15,711 nt of DNA from Prevotella sp. UBA5379 (GCA_002409785.1 DHOX01000037.1:8463-24173); one strand, 5' to 3'; positions 7,955-15,335 are shown, counted from the first letter of the stretch. Numbers and translations: made by a program. The notes: generated by a model not told the origin, from the letters alone.

Positions 7955-10030
7955 TCAACGGTTACCCTTATTTGCCGTCCGTTCAGACGCTAATTTATCC
8001 TCCAGAACCTTCATCCAGTATCCACCGATGACGGAACGAGCCTTGAAGCCTACCATCTTGCCGTCGGTCGTCTCATGCCAGTCACTGATCGGTACCCGTG
8101 AAGGAGTCTCATTGATATATCTGTAGACCGGAGCGACAAACTTCAGGAAAGTTTTTGTATTCGGGCTCATGGCTGCCGTCCACATGATCCAGTCACTCTT
8201 GGTATATGTCTTCCGGCAGTCCAGGGGCAGGCCGTACTTGTTCTGATGCTTGAGATAATAGGAGATCTCACGCTCCATCGTACCCTTGGGGAACAGGTGC
8301 GTTGCCCACAACTTATCCCAGATCATATTATATTTCTGGCTCCAGGTCCCCGGGCGGTCAAAGGACAGACGGTAATGATCACCATCCTTCGCATGTTCTG
8401 ACCACCACTGGGCCATATCCCGTGCAATCTTGCCATACTTTTCAGCCGTAGACTGCTCTCCTTTCAGAGCTGCCATACGGGCATAGCCTTCTATTCCCAT
8501 GATTGCCTTCACCGATAAGTTACAGTTATGGGCCCAGTGACCCGCAAAATCATCCGTGCAGAGCTGGTTGGCAGGATCCTGACCGTTCTTCACCAGATAG
8601 TCAGCCCACGTGGTCAGAATGTCCCAGTAAGGGTCCACATAATGAGTATTCCCGTCCAACTGGCACAGCATGGAAGAAAGGATCAGCATGTTACCCGACT
8701 CCTCCACCGGCATATCACCGCCATAGACCTGACCGTCGGCAATAGGGTAAGTCCCCTGATCATGAGCCGCGAAAGGCTTGGTATAGCGTCCGCTCCGGCT
8801 GTACTCGAAGATACTGGTCATCATCGCCTTCTCCAGCGTCGGATTGTAGCAGAAGAACAGCGGAGCCTCAGGATAGGTAAGGTCCACCGTATTCACACAC
8901 CCGTTGGAATTGTTCTCCTTCGAAAAGAACAACAGGTGGCCGTCCTTGTCCTCAAACAACTTATGAGCAGCCATCACATGGCGATAGGAGCCGGAGAGGA
9001 TCTCAGCATACTGCACATCGCCCGACTTCAGGCCGTCGTCATAGATTGTCTTGTCCAGACTGCGGCACTGGTCCATGATCGAGGAATAACGGTCCCCCAG
9101 GTCCTTGAAAGCCTCGAAGATCGTCTTGCCGTTCCTGGCCCAGTAGCCCTTATAGCGGTGATACATGTATTCTATGTCCTGTACCTCGTCATAGCCCAGC
9201 ATGGCAAAGCTGGAAATCGGGCTGCTGACCTGGCCGAAATCGTGGACATAGGCCAGGACCGGTGAAGTTGAAGACTTGTAAGAGAAGATCTCTTTCTCAC
9301 CCGCAGGCAACCGGCCACTGCTGATAAAACTGCCCCGAACCTCATCAGACGTACCCAGACTCACCTTACCGTTGACCGCCGGAAGGTAAACATAGCCCCA
9401 GTCAATGCAGATCCCGTCACCCTTTTTGGCCAGGATGGGCTGGTCAATGGTCCCACTTTCCAGGACTTCCATTCCAGCCTTGTACAGTTTACGGGAACGT
9501 GTAGGCTGGTCTGCCGTATTCTGTGCAATCTCCGGACTGGCCGACAGGTAAAGTTGGACGTCATGGCTTTTCTTGTCCTTCGAACTCACCTGATACGAGA
9601 TGTAGTTTACCGGCGTGGAAATCAGGTCCAGGTCATGGATCAGCATCGGAGCCGTGAAGACCAGGTTCAACTCCACCGGGCCGCACTCAAACGAATAATA
9701 AGTATCCGTAGCCAGCACGCTGACCGATTCCTGACGCGCCGTCCGGACACCAGCTTCTCCGGAACCCATAAAACGGTAGACGGTGCCATCTACACGAAGC
9801 AAGCCGTCAAGGGGCTTGGGGGATCCGGTCCAGTGGGCCGTCGGACCATCCGTAAGATGATCATACGGTGACCAGATCGAGAAATACGGGTCATTGACCA
9901 CCAGTGGAACTGACGGAAGACGCAGGTGGGTAGCCCTGTAAGGCTGGAAGAACTCCGGTGTCTGCGCCTGAACGCTCACACCAGCACAAAGAGCAAATAG
10001 AAAGATTGCTAATTTCTTATAAACATTCAT
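7955..10030 (-). CDS. Secreted GtaA-like protein (DUF5127/DUF4965/DUF1793 family)
   Basis: A 691-aa exported protein of the family annotated 'glutaminase A-like'. The founding member is a fungal secreted glutaminase; the substrate of the Bacteroidota members is not established as far as I know, so I leave the enzyme activity open. Residues 1-22 form a signal peptide with likely cleavage after VQA. Residues about 24-90 carry the entry segment (RLPSVPLVVNDPYFSIWSP and HWTG), about 90-310 a beta-rich DUF5127-like domain, and about 330-690 a helical six-hairpin-like region. The latter includes AAHDQGTYPIADGQ (421-434), MPVEESGNMLIL (440-451), CTDDFAGHWAHNCNLS (491-506), LDCRKTYTKSDWIMW (603-617) and PISDWHETTDG (647-657). 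It stands alone, without SusC/D neighbours. Two 60-base samples inside it count 33-34 G+C, against 20-21 in samples from tolC and tetR. Confidence 0.9.
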   Translation of the reverse strand: MNVYKKLAIFLFALCAGVSVQAQTPEFFQPYRATHLRLPSVPLVVNDPYFSIWSPYDHLTDGPTAHWTGSPKPLDGLLRVDGTVYRFMGSGEAGVRTARQESVSVLATDTYYSFECGPVELNLVFTAPMLIHDLDLISTPVNYISYQVSSKDKKSHDVQLYLSASPEIAQNTADQPTRSRKLYKAGMEVLESGTIDQPILAKKGDGICIDWGYVYLPAVNGKVSLGTSDEVRGSFISSGRLPAGEKEIFSYKSSTSPVLAYVHDFGQVSSPISSFAMLGYDEVQDIEYMYHRYKGYWARNGKTIFEAFKDLGDRYSSIMDQCRSLDKTIYDDGLKSGDVQYAEILSGSYRHVMAAHKLFEDKDGHLLFFSKENNSNGCVNTVDLTYPEAPLFFCYNPTLEKAMMTSIFEYSRSGRYTKPFAAHDQGTYPIADGQVYGGDMPVEESGNMLILSSMLCQLDGNTHYVDPYWDILTTWADYLVKNGQDPANQLCTDDFAGHWAHNCNLSVKAIMGIEGYARMAALKGEQSTAEKYGKIARDMAQWWSEHAKDGDHYRLSFDRPGTWSQKYNMIWDKLWATHLFPKGTMEREISYYLKHQNKYGLPLDCRKTYTKSDWIMWTAAMSPNTKTFLKFVAPVYRYINETPSRVPISDWHETTDGKMVGFKARSVIGGYWMKVLEDKLASERTANKGNR

Positions 10031-10198
10031 ATTGATTTAAGTTAGAAAAAATGTCTAGAAATATACGTGACAGAAAGGTTGATCGTTTAAATTCACTGAC
10101 AGACAGAAACCTATAGCATTTTCCTTGATATTTTACCTTCCTCAGCCTCTCCCCAGCCACAGGGGAAAAGTAAAGAAATCCCTGTCCAGACAGACCTT
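10031..10198 (-). promoter_or_regulatory. Long 5' leader of the GtaA-like gene
   Basis: If transcription starts near 10199, the leader is about 168 nt. It contains a small hairpin at its 5' end (CTGTC and GACAG arms, plus 10182-10193) and a second one (UCCCC with GGGGA, 7-nt loop, plus 10150-10166). On the minus strand, TCTGTC recurs at plus 10189-10194, 10102-10107 (with an overlapping copy at 10098-10103) and 10069-10074. I recognise no riboswitch class. A minus-strand open frame running through it to 10283 has a low-complexity, non-protein-like translation and I do not call it a gene. Confidence 0.45.
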
Positions 10199-10205
10199 TC
10201 ACCCG

Positions 10206-10237
10206 CAAAGATAATAAAAATAAGCCTAATGGACAAA
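10206..10237 (-). promoter_or_regulatory. Full-consensus promoter of the GtaA-like gene
   Basis: The minus strand has -33 TTTG (plus 10234-10237) and -7 TATCTTTG (plus 10206-10213) with a 20-nt spacer, an exact match to the Bacteroidota consensus TTTG-N19-21-TAnnTTTG. This is the best promoter match in the window. Confidence 0.78.
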
Positions 10238-10433
10238 TAATTTCTTTTTGCTGCCCATTATTTTCATAGTTCATCCAGCTCATACGAAGAAAATGATGGC
10301 ATACCGGAGTTCACCATGCCGGTACACCATCATACTTGCAAGACAGAATCTTCTGAAATTAAGAAGTAAATATAATCCAAATGCAGATTATAACCTAACG
10401 CAAAAGTCATATTCTATAGAAAGGCGTTATTCT
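10238..10433. other. Gap between emrB and the GtaA-like gene promoter
   Basis: Together with the leader and promoter this makes a 403-nt stretch without a gene. This part holds the hairpin at 10287-10333 and otherwise AT-rich sequence. I see no credible small gene or RNA gene in it. Confidence 0.6.
10287..10333 (-). terminator. Hairpin after the efflux operon, probable weak terminator
   Basis: The arms ATGATGGCATACCGG (plus 10293-10307) and CCGGTACACCATCAT (10319-10333) flank an 11-nt loop. In minus-strand RNA all 15 positions pair, two of them as G-U; in plus-strand RNA these two positions are C-A mismatches. This points to a structure belonging to the efflux-operon transcript. The following bases (UUUCUUC) are only moderately U-rich, and the hairpin lies about 100 nt after the emrB stop, so termination is likely but not certain. 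Confidence 0.6.
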
Positions 10434-12008
10434 CTATCTGCAAGATTTCTTTGATTTTTTTCTTTTCTTCAGAAAGAACATAAAAAACAGTGACAGCACA
10501 CTGATGACTGCCAGCATCCTGAAAGAGGAAAGATAACTGAGCAATTCTGAATTTTTCAGGACTTCAACATTCAGCAGGCCGTTGCATACCGTTTGGGCTG
10601 AATTTGCATTCATCCCTGAACTCTGAAGCAGATGTGACATACCCTGAACGGTCTCCATTGTACTATTGGAATACGGGGTGATGTCTGCAGACAACTGCGA
10701 CTGATACAGAGCCTGGGCATTTGTGATGTGGGTACCGATCATGGCCAGTCCCACAGCTCCGCCCAGTTGCTTTGCCATATTGCTCAGTCCTGCTCCTTGT
10801 CCGAGATCCGGACCGGAAAGTCCCTGAATGGACATCATGATAACCGGCAGCATGAAAAGACCTATACCAAGGCCTCTGAAAAGCAAAGGAATGAATAATC
10901 CGGCAAAGGAAGAATTCTCTGACTGAAAACTCATCCACATTCCAAAAATAAAGGTACAGATAAAACCACTCGTTATCATTATCTTCGGGTCAACACCTTT
11001 GCCTATTGCTTTCTGGGAGAAAACCAATCCGACAGTGGACATCAATGCTCCCGGCATCAGTGCCAAACCGCTCATTGTTGCGGTCCATCCCAGATTGATC
11101 TGGGCCATCAGGGGGAATGCGTACACTGCAATATAGAGGATGGCTCCGATTATAAAACTGAAAAGGACGCCGAGAGCCAGATTCCGGTATTGTCCCAGCA
11201 ACCTGATATTCACTGCCGGCATCTCTGCCGTGAGTTCCCTGTATATAAAAGCAAGAAGGCCGATACCGGCAATGACGCTGAAAAGAAGGATAATATGACT
11301 GTCAAACCAGTTTTTGGAGTTTCCCTCTTCCAGCACATACTGGAGACTGCCTATACCAACGGAAAGAAACAGGATACCCCACCAGTCAATATTCCCTTTC
11401 AGCTCATGATTCTTCTCATTAGGTATCGACAACCAGGATGTGGTTGCAGCCAATAACCCTAAGGGTACGTTGATATAAAAGACCCAGTGCCAGGAATAGT
11501 TGTCTGTGATAAATCCTCCCAGAGTGGGGCCCAGAGCCGGACCGGCTGCTATGCCGATACCGTAGATGACACTTGCCAGGCCTAACTGCTTCGGGGGGTA
11601 CGATGCCGCCAGGATTGTCTGCGACTGTGTCATCAGGGCTCCGCCTCCCAGTCCCTGGATAAAACGCCACAGGATCAGTTCCCATAATTCTGTCGAATTG
11701 CCACACATAAATGATGAGATGGTAAAGATGAGTATGGAAGCCGTGAAATAGACTTTTGTTCCAAACAACTCGGCGAGCATTCCACTCAGGGGGATAATGA
11801 TGACGTTGGAGATAGCAAAGGCTGTAATGACCCATGCGACATCTGTGGTGGAAGCGCCTAAACTTCCGGCTATGTGGCGTAAGGATACGTTGACGACCGT
11901 CGAATCAATGATTGCCAGCAATGATGCGACGACACATGTACCCACAATGACGGCGCGGACGATACCGGTCGGATATTCGATATTTTCGACAACTGCCTTA
12001 TTTTGCAT
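10434..12008 (-). CDS. emrB: EmrB/QacA-type MFS drug exporter (DHA2, 14 TM)
   Basis: A 524-aa inner-membrane proton-driven multidrug transporter of the DHA2 branch of the major facilitator superfamily. Visible motifs are the TM1 motif DSTVVNVSL (35-43) with Asp35, a degenerate motif A GMLAELFGTKVYF (76-88), motif B WRFIQGLGGG (114-123) with Arg115, and the antiporter motif C GIGIAAGPALGPTLGGFI (150-167). Hydrophobic segments continue to about residue 515, followed by a short basic tail, consistent with 14 helices. The ATG at 12008 directly abuts the stop of emrA with no gap, so translation is probably coupled. With EmrA and the TolC-like protein it should form an envelope-spanning pump. The substrate is unknown; drugs, bile acids or fatty acids are family possibilities. 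Confidence 0.94.
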   Translation of the reverse strand: MQNKAVVENIEYPTGIVRAVIVGTCVVASLLAIIDSTVVNVSLRHIAGSLGASTTDVAWVITAFAISNVIIIPLSGMLAELFGTKVYFTASILIFTISSFMCGNSTELWELILWRFIQGLGGGALMTQSQTILAASYPPKQLGLASVIYGIGIAAGPALGPTLGGFITDNYSWHWVFYINVPLGLLAATTSWLSIPNEKNHELKGNIDWWGILFLSVGIGSLQYVLEEGNSKNWFDSHIILLFSVIAGIGLLAFIYRELTAEMPAVNIRLLGQYRNLALGVLFSFIIGAILYIAVYAFPLMAQINLGWTATMSGLALMPGALMSTVGLVFSQKAIGKGVDPKIMITSGFICTFIFGMWMSFQSENSSFAGLFIPLLFRGLGIGLFMLPVIMMSIQGLSGPDLGQGAGLSNMAKQLGGAVGLAMIGTHITNAQALYQSQLSADITPYSNSTMETVQGMSHLLQSSGMNANSAQTVCNGLLNVEVLKNSELLSYLSSFRMLAVISVLSLFFMFFLKKRKKSKKSCR

Positions 12009-13076
12009 TTATCTGGTTTTTACGGATACGACGACATTCATTCCCGGCAGAAGCTGTTGTCTAATATTTGCATCGGCCAGATGGATGCGGACAGGAATAC
12101 GCTGGGTGATCTTGATAAAATTGCCTGTCGCATTCTCAGCCGGCAATAATGAGAACTTGCTATTCGTGGCTGCACAGAAACTTTCTACCTTTCCCGCCAG
12201 TTTCAATCCGGGATAAGCATCTACCTTGACCTCTACTGACTGCCCTGCTTTCATATCATCCAACTGGGTTTCCTTGAAATTAGCGGTAATCCAGATATTC
12301 GAGATATTGATCAACGAAGCCAAAGCTGTACCGGAGGGAACAAACTGCCCGACTTCGATATTCTTTTTCGAGATCACGCCATTGCATGGTGCAATAACGA
12401 AGGCATGCTTGTACTGATCCTCAGCCAAGGATAGTTGGGCATAGGCCTGTTTAATATGTGCAAGGGCCTGTTTGACTTGTGTATAATGGATATCGGTCTG
12501 CATCCGGGTCATAGACTTCTGGGCCGCCAGAGAATTAAATTGCTTATACGATGCCCCCTCCTGAGCTTTTGCCATTTGCCAGGCTGCCTTCATCTGATCA
12601 TAAGTTTGCTGGGTAGCAGCTCCGGAGCGGTACATCTTCTCCACACGCCTGAAATCTGCTTCTGACTGCCATGCCTTTGCTTCAGCTGCCAATATGCTTT
12701 CTTTCGCTGAACCTGCGTTGAAAGCTGCAGCCAACTCACCGAACTTGGATGCGGAAATCTGCTTCTTGCACGATTCGAGTTCTATGTGTGCTGACGCTAC
12801 CTGAGCCTCAGCCTGGATGACCTGAGATTTCAAACTGACCGTGTCGAAGACGACCAGAGTATCTCCCTTTCTTACCTGTTGGTTATCATGAAACAGAATC
12901 CGGTCGACATAGCCGGTTACAGATGTACGCAACGGAATAATATTGCCATCGATACAGGCATCATCAGTTGATTCATAGCACCAGTTATGATAAATTATAC
13001 TCACTCCAAGACACAAGATAACGACACCAGCTGCAATGACCGCTGTCAGAACTTTTTTTGACTTTAGATTTTTCAT
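12009..13076 (-). CDS. emrA: EmrA-type periplasmic adaptor (HlyD/membrane fusion family)
   Basis: A 355-aa adaptor linking the MFS pump to the outer-membrane channel. One N-terminal TM helix (about 9-29) is followed by the family signature ESTDDACIDGNIIPL (35-49), a first lipoyl half (about 50-80), and an Ala/Gln/Lys-rich coiled-coil hairpin (about 82-222). The second lipoyl half (VIAPCNGVISKKNIEVGQFV, 227-246) follows, then a beta-barrel segment (NFKETQLDDMKAG, 267-279) and the EmrA-typical ATGNFIKITQRIPVRI (316-331). The start codon overlaps the tolC stop as ATGA, and its stop abuts the emrB ATG, so the three genes form one tightly coupled unit. Confidence 0.94.
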   Translation of the reverse strand: MKNLKSKKVLTAVIAAGVVILCLGVSIIYHNWCYESTDDACIDGNIIPLRTSVTGYVDRILFHDNQQVRKGDTLVVFDTVSLKSQVIQAEAQVASAHIELESCKKQISASKFGELAAAFNAGSAKESILAAEAKAWQSEADFRRVEKMYRSGAATQQTYDQMKAAWQMAKAQEGASYKQFNSLAAQKSMTRMQTDIHYTQVKQALAHIKQAYAQLSLAEDQYKHAFVIAPCNGVISKKNIEVGQFVPSGTALASLINISNIWITANFKETQLDDMKAGQSVEVKVDAYPGLKLAGKVESFCAATNSKFSLLPAENATGNFIKITQRIPVRIHLADANIRQQLLPGMNVVVSVKTR

Positions 13077-14392
13077 TTCTCTATTTCCATATTATTCCTG
13101 TTCAACAATGTTTTTATCTTAGCTCTATCCATCAGGTATTCTATATGATGGATAGACTTGTTGATGATTGCCTGTGCCTCATCATTCAGTTTGATCAGAT
13201 AGTCCGTCAGAGTTATCGAACCATTTTTCAACTGTACGGCTGCCACCTCTTTTATATGGGAACGAATATTTATGATTTCTCCGTCACTATTCTCCAATTC
13301 TCGATTCTTCAACAAGTCAGTATTCAAATTATTGATTTTCGTGTTCATGTCTATCTCATACATCGATTGCTGGTTCCTCGTCATTTCATCATTTATGTTG
13401 ATTAAATGCCTCTGATGGGATTTATTATAAAGCGCATCAAGATTCCAGGTCAGTGTTACCCCGGCAATACCAGAACAATGAGTGGTATAGTCCATTAAGT
13501 TCAAGCCGGGCCTTCCATAATAGCCATTGGCAAATAATGATAATCTGGGAAGAGCCTCAGCATTCAATTCCTTCAATTTCCACTTTGCACTCTGATGCTG
13601 CAATCTGAATATCTCAAAATCAGGACGTGAGGAATAGTCTTTATCCACAATATCCCGTTCCTCTGGAAGGTCAAGTATATCCGTTGAATCTACAGGTTCC
13701 TGGGTATATGAGGACAAAGTCGTGTATTTCTGACACAGCGATGCTCTCACCTCTGTTTCCTGCTGGTTTAACTGAATGATATTCGCATCAATTTCCTGAA
13801 TATCGGTCTTCAAGGATACTCCTTCCTGAACGGCAGCTAATATATCTTTTTTCCTCTGCTCCAGATCTGCCCTCTTAAACTGTACAGTCTTGATCTGTTC
13901 CTTACCGATCAGGATGTCCTCAAACAAATCATCCACCACCCCTTCTACCTGCAGCATGGATGATCCGACCTCACAGGATGCCATATCTGCATCCAAACCG
14001 CTGATCTGCTTTTGTATATGGCCCATACCTCCATCATAAACCAACTGGGAAACATACATGTTTCCTCCATACTGGTATTTCTCTCCTTTCTTGATATTGA
14101 TTCCTAATTTATTCTCAACATCTTTAGGAATATTAATGGAAGATACCTCAGATTGATACGAATTCTTTACGGAAACCGACGTTTGGGGCAGCCATTGTGT
14201 ATTAATATTTTTCTCAGACTCGACCTTCTGCTCACCGATAAGCGCCAGACGCTTTGCATAAGGATACTTCTGATAAGCAGAATGAATCAGTTGATCCAAT
14301 GTATAATGCCTGCCTGTCCGGGCACAAGAGGATAGCGGAAGCATCATTCCGACCATCATTATCTTTATGGGCAATCGTGAAAATAAATTCAT
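13073..14392 (-). CDS. TolC-family outer-membrane efflux lipoprotein
   Basis: A 439-aa outer-membrane channel component for the EmrAB-like pump. The N-terminus is a lipoprotein signal with LSSC at 20-23, so Cys23 is probably lipidated, as in NodT/OprM-like members. The mature part begins with YTLDQLIHSAYQKYP (30-44), the usual first helix of the family, and contains two long helical halves (about 140-225 and 335-430) separated by beta-rich segments (for example LSLFANGYYGRPGLNLMDY, 288-306), fitting the duplicated OEP fold. Sequence divergence from classical TolC is high, so the call rests on layout, signal and context. It is the first gene of the pump operon, 73 nt after the tetR stop, with a candidate operator in that gap. 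Its base composition is AT-rich (21 of 60 G+C in a sample at 13261-13320). Confidence 0.88.
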   Translation of the reverse strand: MNLFSRLPIKIMMVGMMLPLSSCARTGRHYTLDQLIHSAYQKYPYAKRLALIGEQKVESEKNINTQWLPQTSVSVKNSYQSEVSSINIPKDVENKLGINIKKGEKYQYGGNMYVSQLVYDGGMGHIQKQISGLDADMASCEVGSSMLQVEGVVDDLFEDILIGKEQIKTVQFKRADLEQRKKDILAAVQEGVSLKTDIQEIDANIIQLNQQETEVRASLCQKYTTLSSYTQEPVDSTDILDLPEERDIVDKDYSSRPDFEIFRLQHQSAKWKLKELNAEALPRLSLFANGYYGRPGLNLMDYTTHCSGIAGVTLTWNLDALYNKSHQRHLININDEMTRNQQSMYEIDMNTKINNLNTDLLKNRELENSDGEIINIRSHIKEVAAVQLKNGSITLTDYLIKLNDEAQAIINKSIHHIEYLMDRAKIKTLLNRNNMEIEK

Positions 14393-14431
14393 TCGTTAAC
14401 CTCCATTTTCGAATATATTAAACGTTATTGT

Positions 14432-14447
14432 TCAACAATTTAGTTGA
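14432..14447. promoter_or_regulatory. Candidate TetR operator upstream of the tolC-emrAB operon
   Basis: TCAACAATTTAGTTGA is an imperfect inverted repeat (7-bp arms, one mismatch, 2-nt centre). Its reverse complement matches the site before tetR at 15 of 16 positions. It overlaps a second hyphenated palindrome, ATTGTT-C-AACAAT (14427-14439). It lies 40 nt upstream of the tolC ATG and covers a degenerate -7-like TAAATTG on the minus strand, so binding there would block initiation. Confidence 0.7.
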
Positions 14448-14465
14448 TTTTAAAGCAAAAAAAAA

Positions 14466-15071
14466 CTATTTAAAGATGATATGCTTGATCCATACCGGCA
14501 GATGTCTCTTCAAGGAATTGCGATAACTGAGCCATTTCTCTTCGTCCCATCTACAGATCATCATGTACAACGGTCCTGCGATAAACGGGAACATAGTGAG
14601 ACTAGAGACCACGACCGCAAACTCCTCTACAGAATTCACGGTGACTTCGCCCTTCTCATACGCTTCCTTTAACTGTTGCCTGAAGACCGTACTATGCCTA
14701 TTATTGTTGACTATTTTTTTAAAGAACTCGGGATCCCTCGATGACTCATGCAGGGCAAAAATCAGCATATCTGGATGATTATAAGCCAAATCAATCTCAG
14801 AAGCAATATAATTGTCAACCTTTTCTTCAAAAGAAGAATCTGAATTCAGGTTTTCCCTGAAAGTCACTATAAATTGAGAGGCAACAGACTTCACGACTTC
14901 GTTGGACAACATTTTCTTATCCCGGAAGTAATAGTGCAGCATAGACCGGTTGATAGAAGCCAGATCCGCAATATCCTGCATACGGGCACCCTGAAGGCCA
15001 TCTCTCAAGAAGATCTTCTTAGCAGCCCCCAATATTCTTTCTTCTGTATCGTTATCTTTATACTTAGTCAT
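14466..15071 (-). CDS. TetR/AcrR-family transcriptional regulator
   Basis: A 201-aa one-component repressor. The N-terminal DNA-binding domain spans about 8-58: EERILGAAKKIFLRDGLQGA (10-29), then the helix-turn-helix MQDIADLASINRSMLHYYFR (31-50), followed by DKKMLSNEVV. The C-terminal half (about 65-201) is the helical ligand-binding and dimer domain; the ligand is unknown and probably a pump substrate. It lies directly upstream of tolC-emrA-emrB on the same strand, and matching inverted repeats precede both tetR and tolC, so self-repression plus repression of the pump is the simplest model. Its base composition is as AT-rich as tolC (20 of 60 G+C at 14761-14820), while the GtaA-like gene is clearly richer in GC. 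Confidence 0.93.
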   Translation of the reverse strand: MTKYKDNDTEERILGAAKKIFLRDGLQGARMQDIADLASINRSMLHYYFRDKKMLSNEVVKSVASQFIVTFRENLNSDSSFEEKVDNYIASEIDLAYNHPDMLIFALHESSRDPEFFKKIVNNNRHSTVFRQQLKEAYEKGEVTVNSVEEFAVVVSSLTMFPFIAGPLYMMICRWDEEKWLSYRNSLKRHLPVWIKHIIFK

Positions 15072-15077
15072 AAATGT

Positions 15078-15093
15078 TCAACAAAATTGTTGA
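15078..15093. promoter_or_regulatory. Candidate TetR operator upstream of tetR
   Basis: TCAACAAAATTGTTGA consists of perfect 7-bp inverted arms around AA, 6 nt upstream of the tetR ATG. It lies just downstream of the -7 box at 15096-15103, over the expected transcription start, which is the classic placement for autorepression. The companion site is at 14432-14447. Confidence 0.78.
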
Positions 15094-15095
15094 TG

Positions 15096-15103
15096 CAAAT
15101 TTA
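15096..15103 (-). promoter_or_regulatory. Putative -7 box of the tetR promoter
   Basis: The minus strand reads TAAATTTG, matching TAnnTTTG, 24 nt upstream of the tetR ATG and adjacent to the operator candidate. No clear -33 box is seen. Confidence 0.55.
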
Positions 15104-15143
15104 AACTAAAAAATTAATCATTGTTCTATTATCATTATGTTTT

Positions 15144-15178
15144 TAACAAAGAATAACAACTGGTCAACTGCTTTGTTA
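15144..15178. repeat. Inverted repeat in the tetR/permease divergent region
   Basis: The arms TAACAAAG (15144-15151) and CTTTGTTA (15171-15178) are perfect 8-bp complements around 19 nt. The centre contains a direct repeat, CAACTG-GT-CAACTG (15159-15170, the first copy ending at 15162 after the overlap with the adjacent AACAAC). It could be a regulatory site or a chance structure in AT-rich sequence. It is followed by no T run, so it is not a terminator. Confidence 0.35.
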
Positions 15179-15327
15179 TCATTTCCATACAATATATACC
15201 CCATAAAGAAGTTCGCGCTATCACAGAGATCTCATCGAAATGTCTGAAATAAGCATTCTGTAAGCACAATAAGTTACATTAAAAAATAAAAATAAACCAA
15301 AATGACAGTATATTAGCAAAAAACAAG

Positions 15328-15335
15328 TATCTTTG
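15328..15335 (+). promoter_or_regulatory. Putative -7 box of the amino acid permease promoter
   Basis: The plus strand reads TATCTTTG, an exact match to TAnnTTTG, 26 nt upstream of the permease ATG. No TTTG is found at the -33 position. The remaining sequence back to the tetR promoter (about 15180-15300) is AT-rich with no gene visible. Confidence 0.6.

Noticed and set aside
8528..9265. A 245-codon open frame on the plus strand opposite the GtaA-like gene
   Set aside because: It is antisense to a clearly conserved coding region, its translation has no recognisable domain, and GC-rich genes often produce long antisense frames.
10031..10198. A TPP or cobalamin riboswitch in the GtaA-like leader
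   Set aside because: A GCTGAGG stretch recalls part of the TPP element, but the remaining conserved segments are missing and the gene has no vitamin link.
10017..10283. An 88-codon minus-strand frame in the leader of the GtaA-like gene
   Set aside because: It spans the predicted promoter, overlaps the real start codon and has no family resemblance or suitable start signal.
15227..15234. GAGATCTC palindrome upstream of the permease
   Set aside because: An 8-bp palindrome is expected by chance in a window this size and has no promoter relation or second copy that I noticed.
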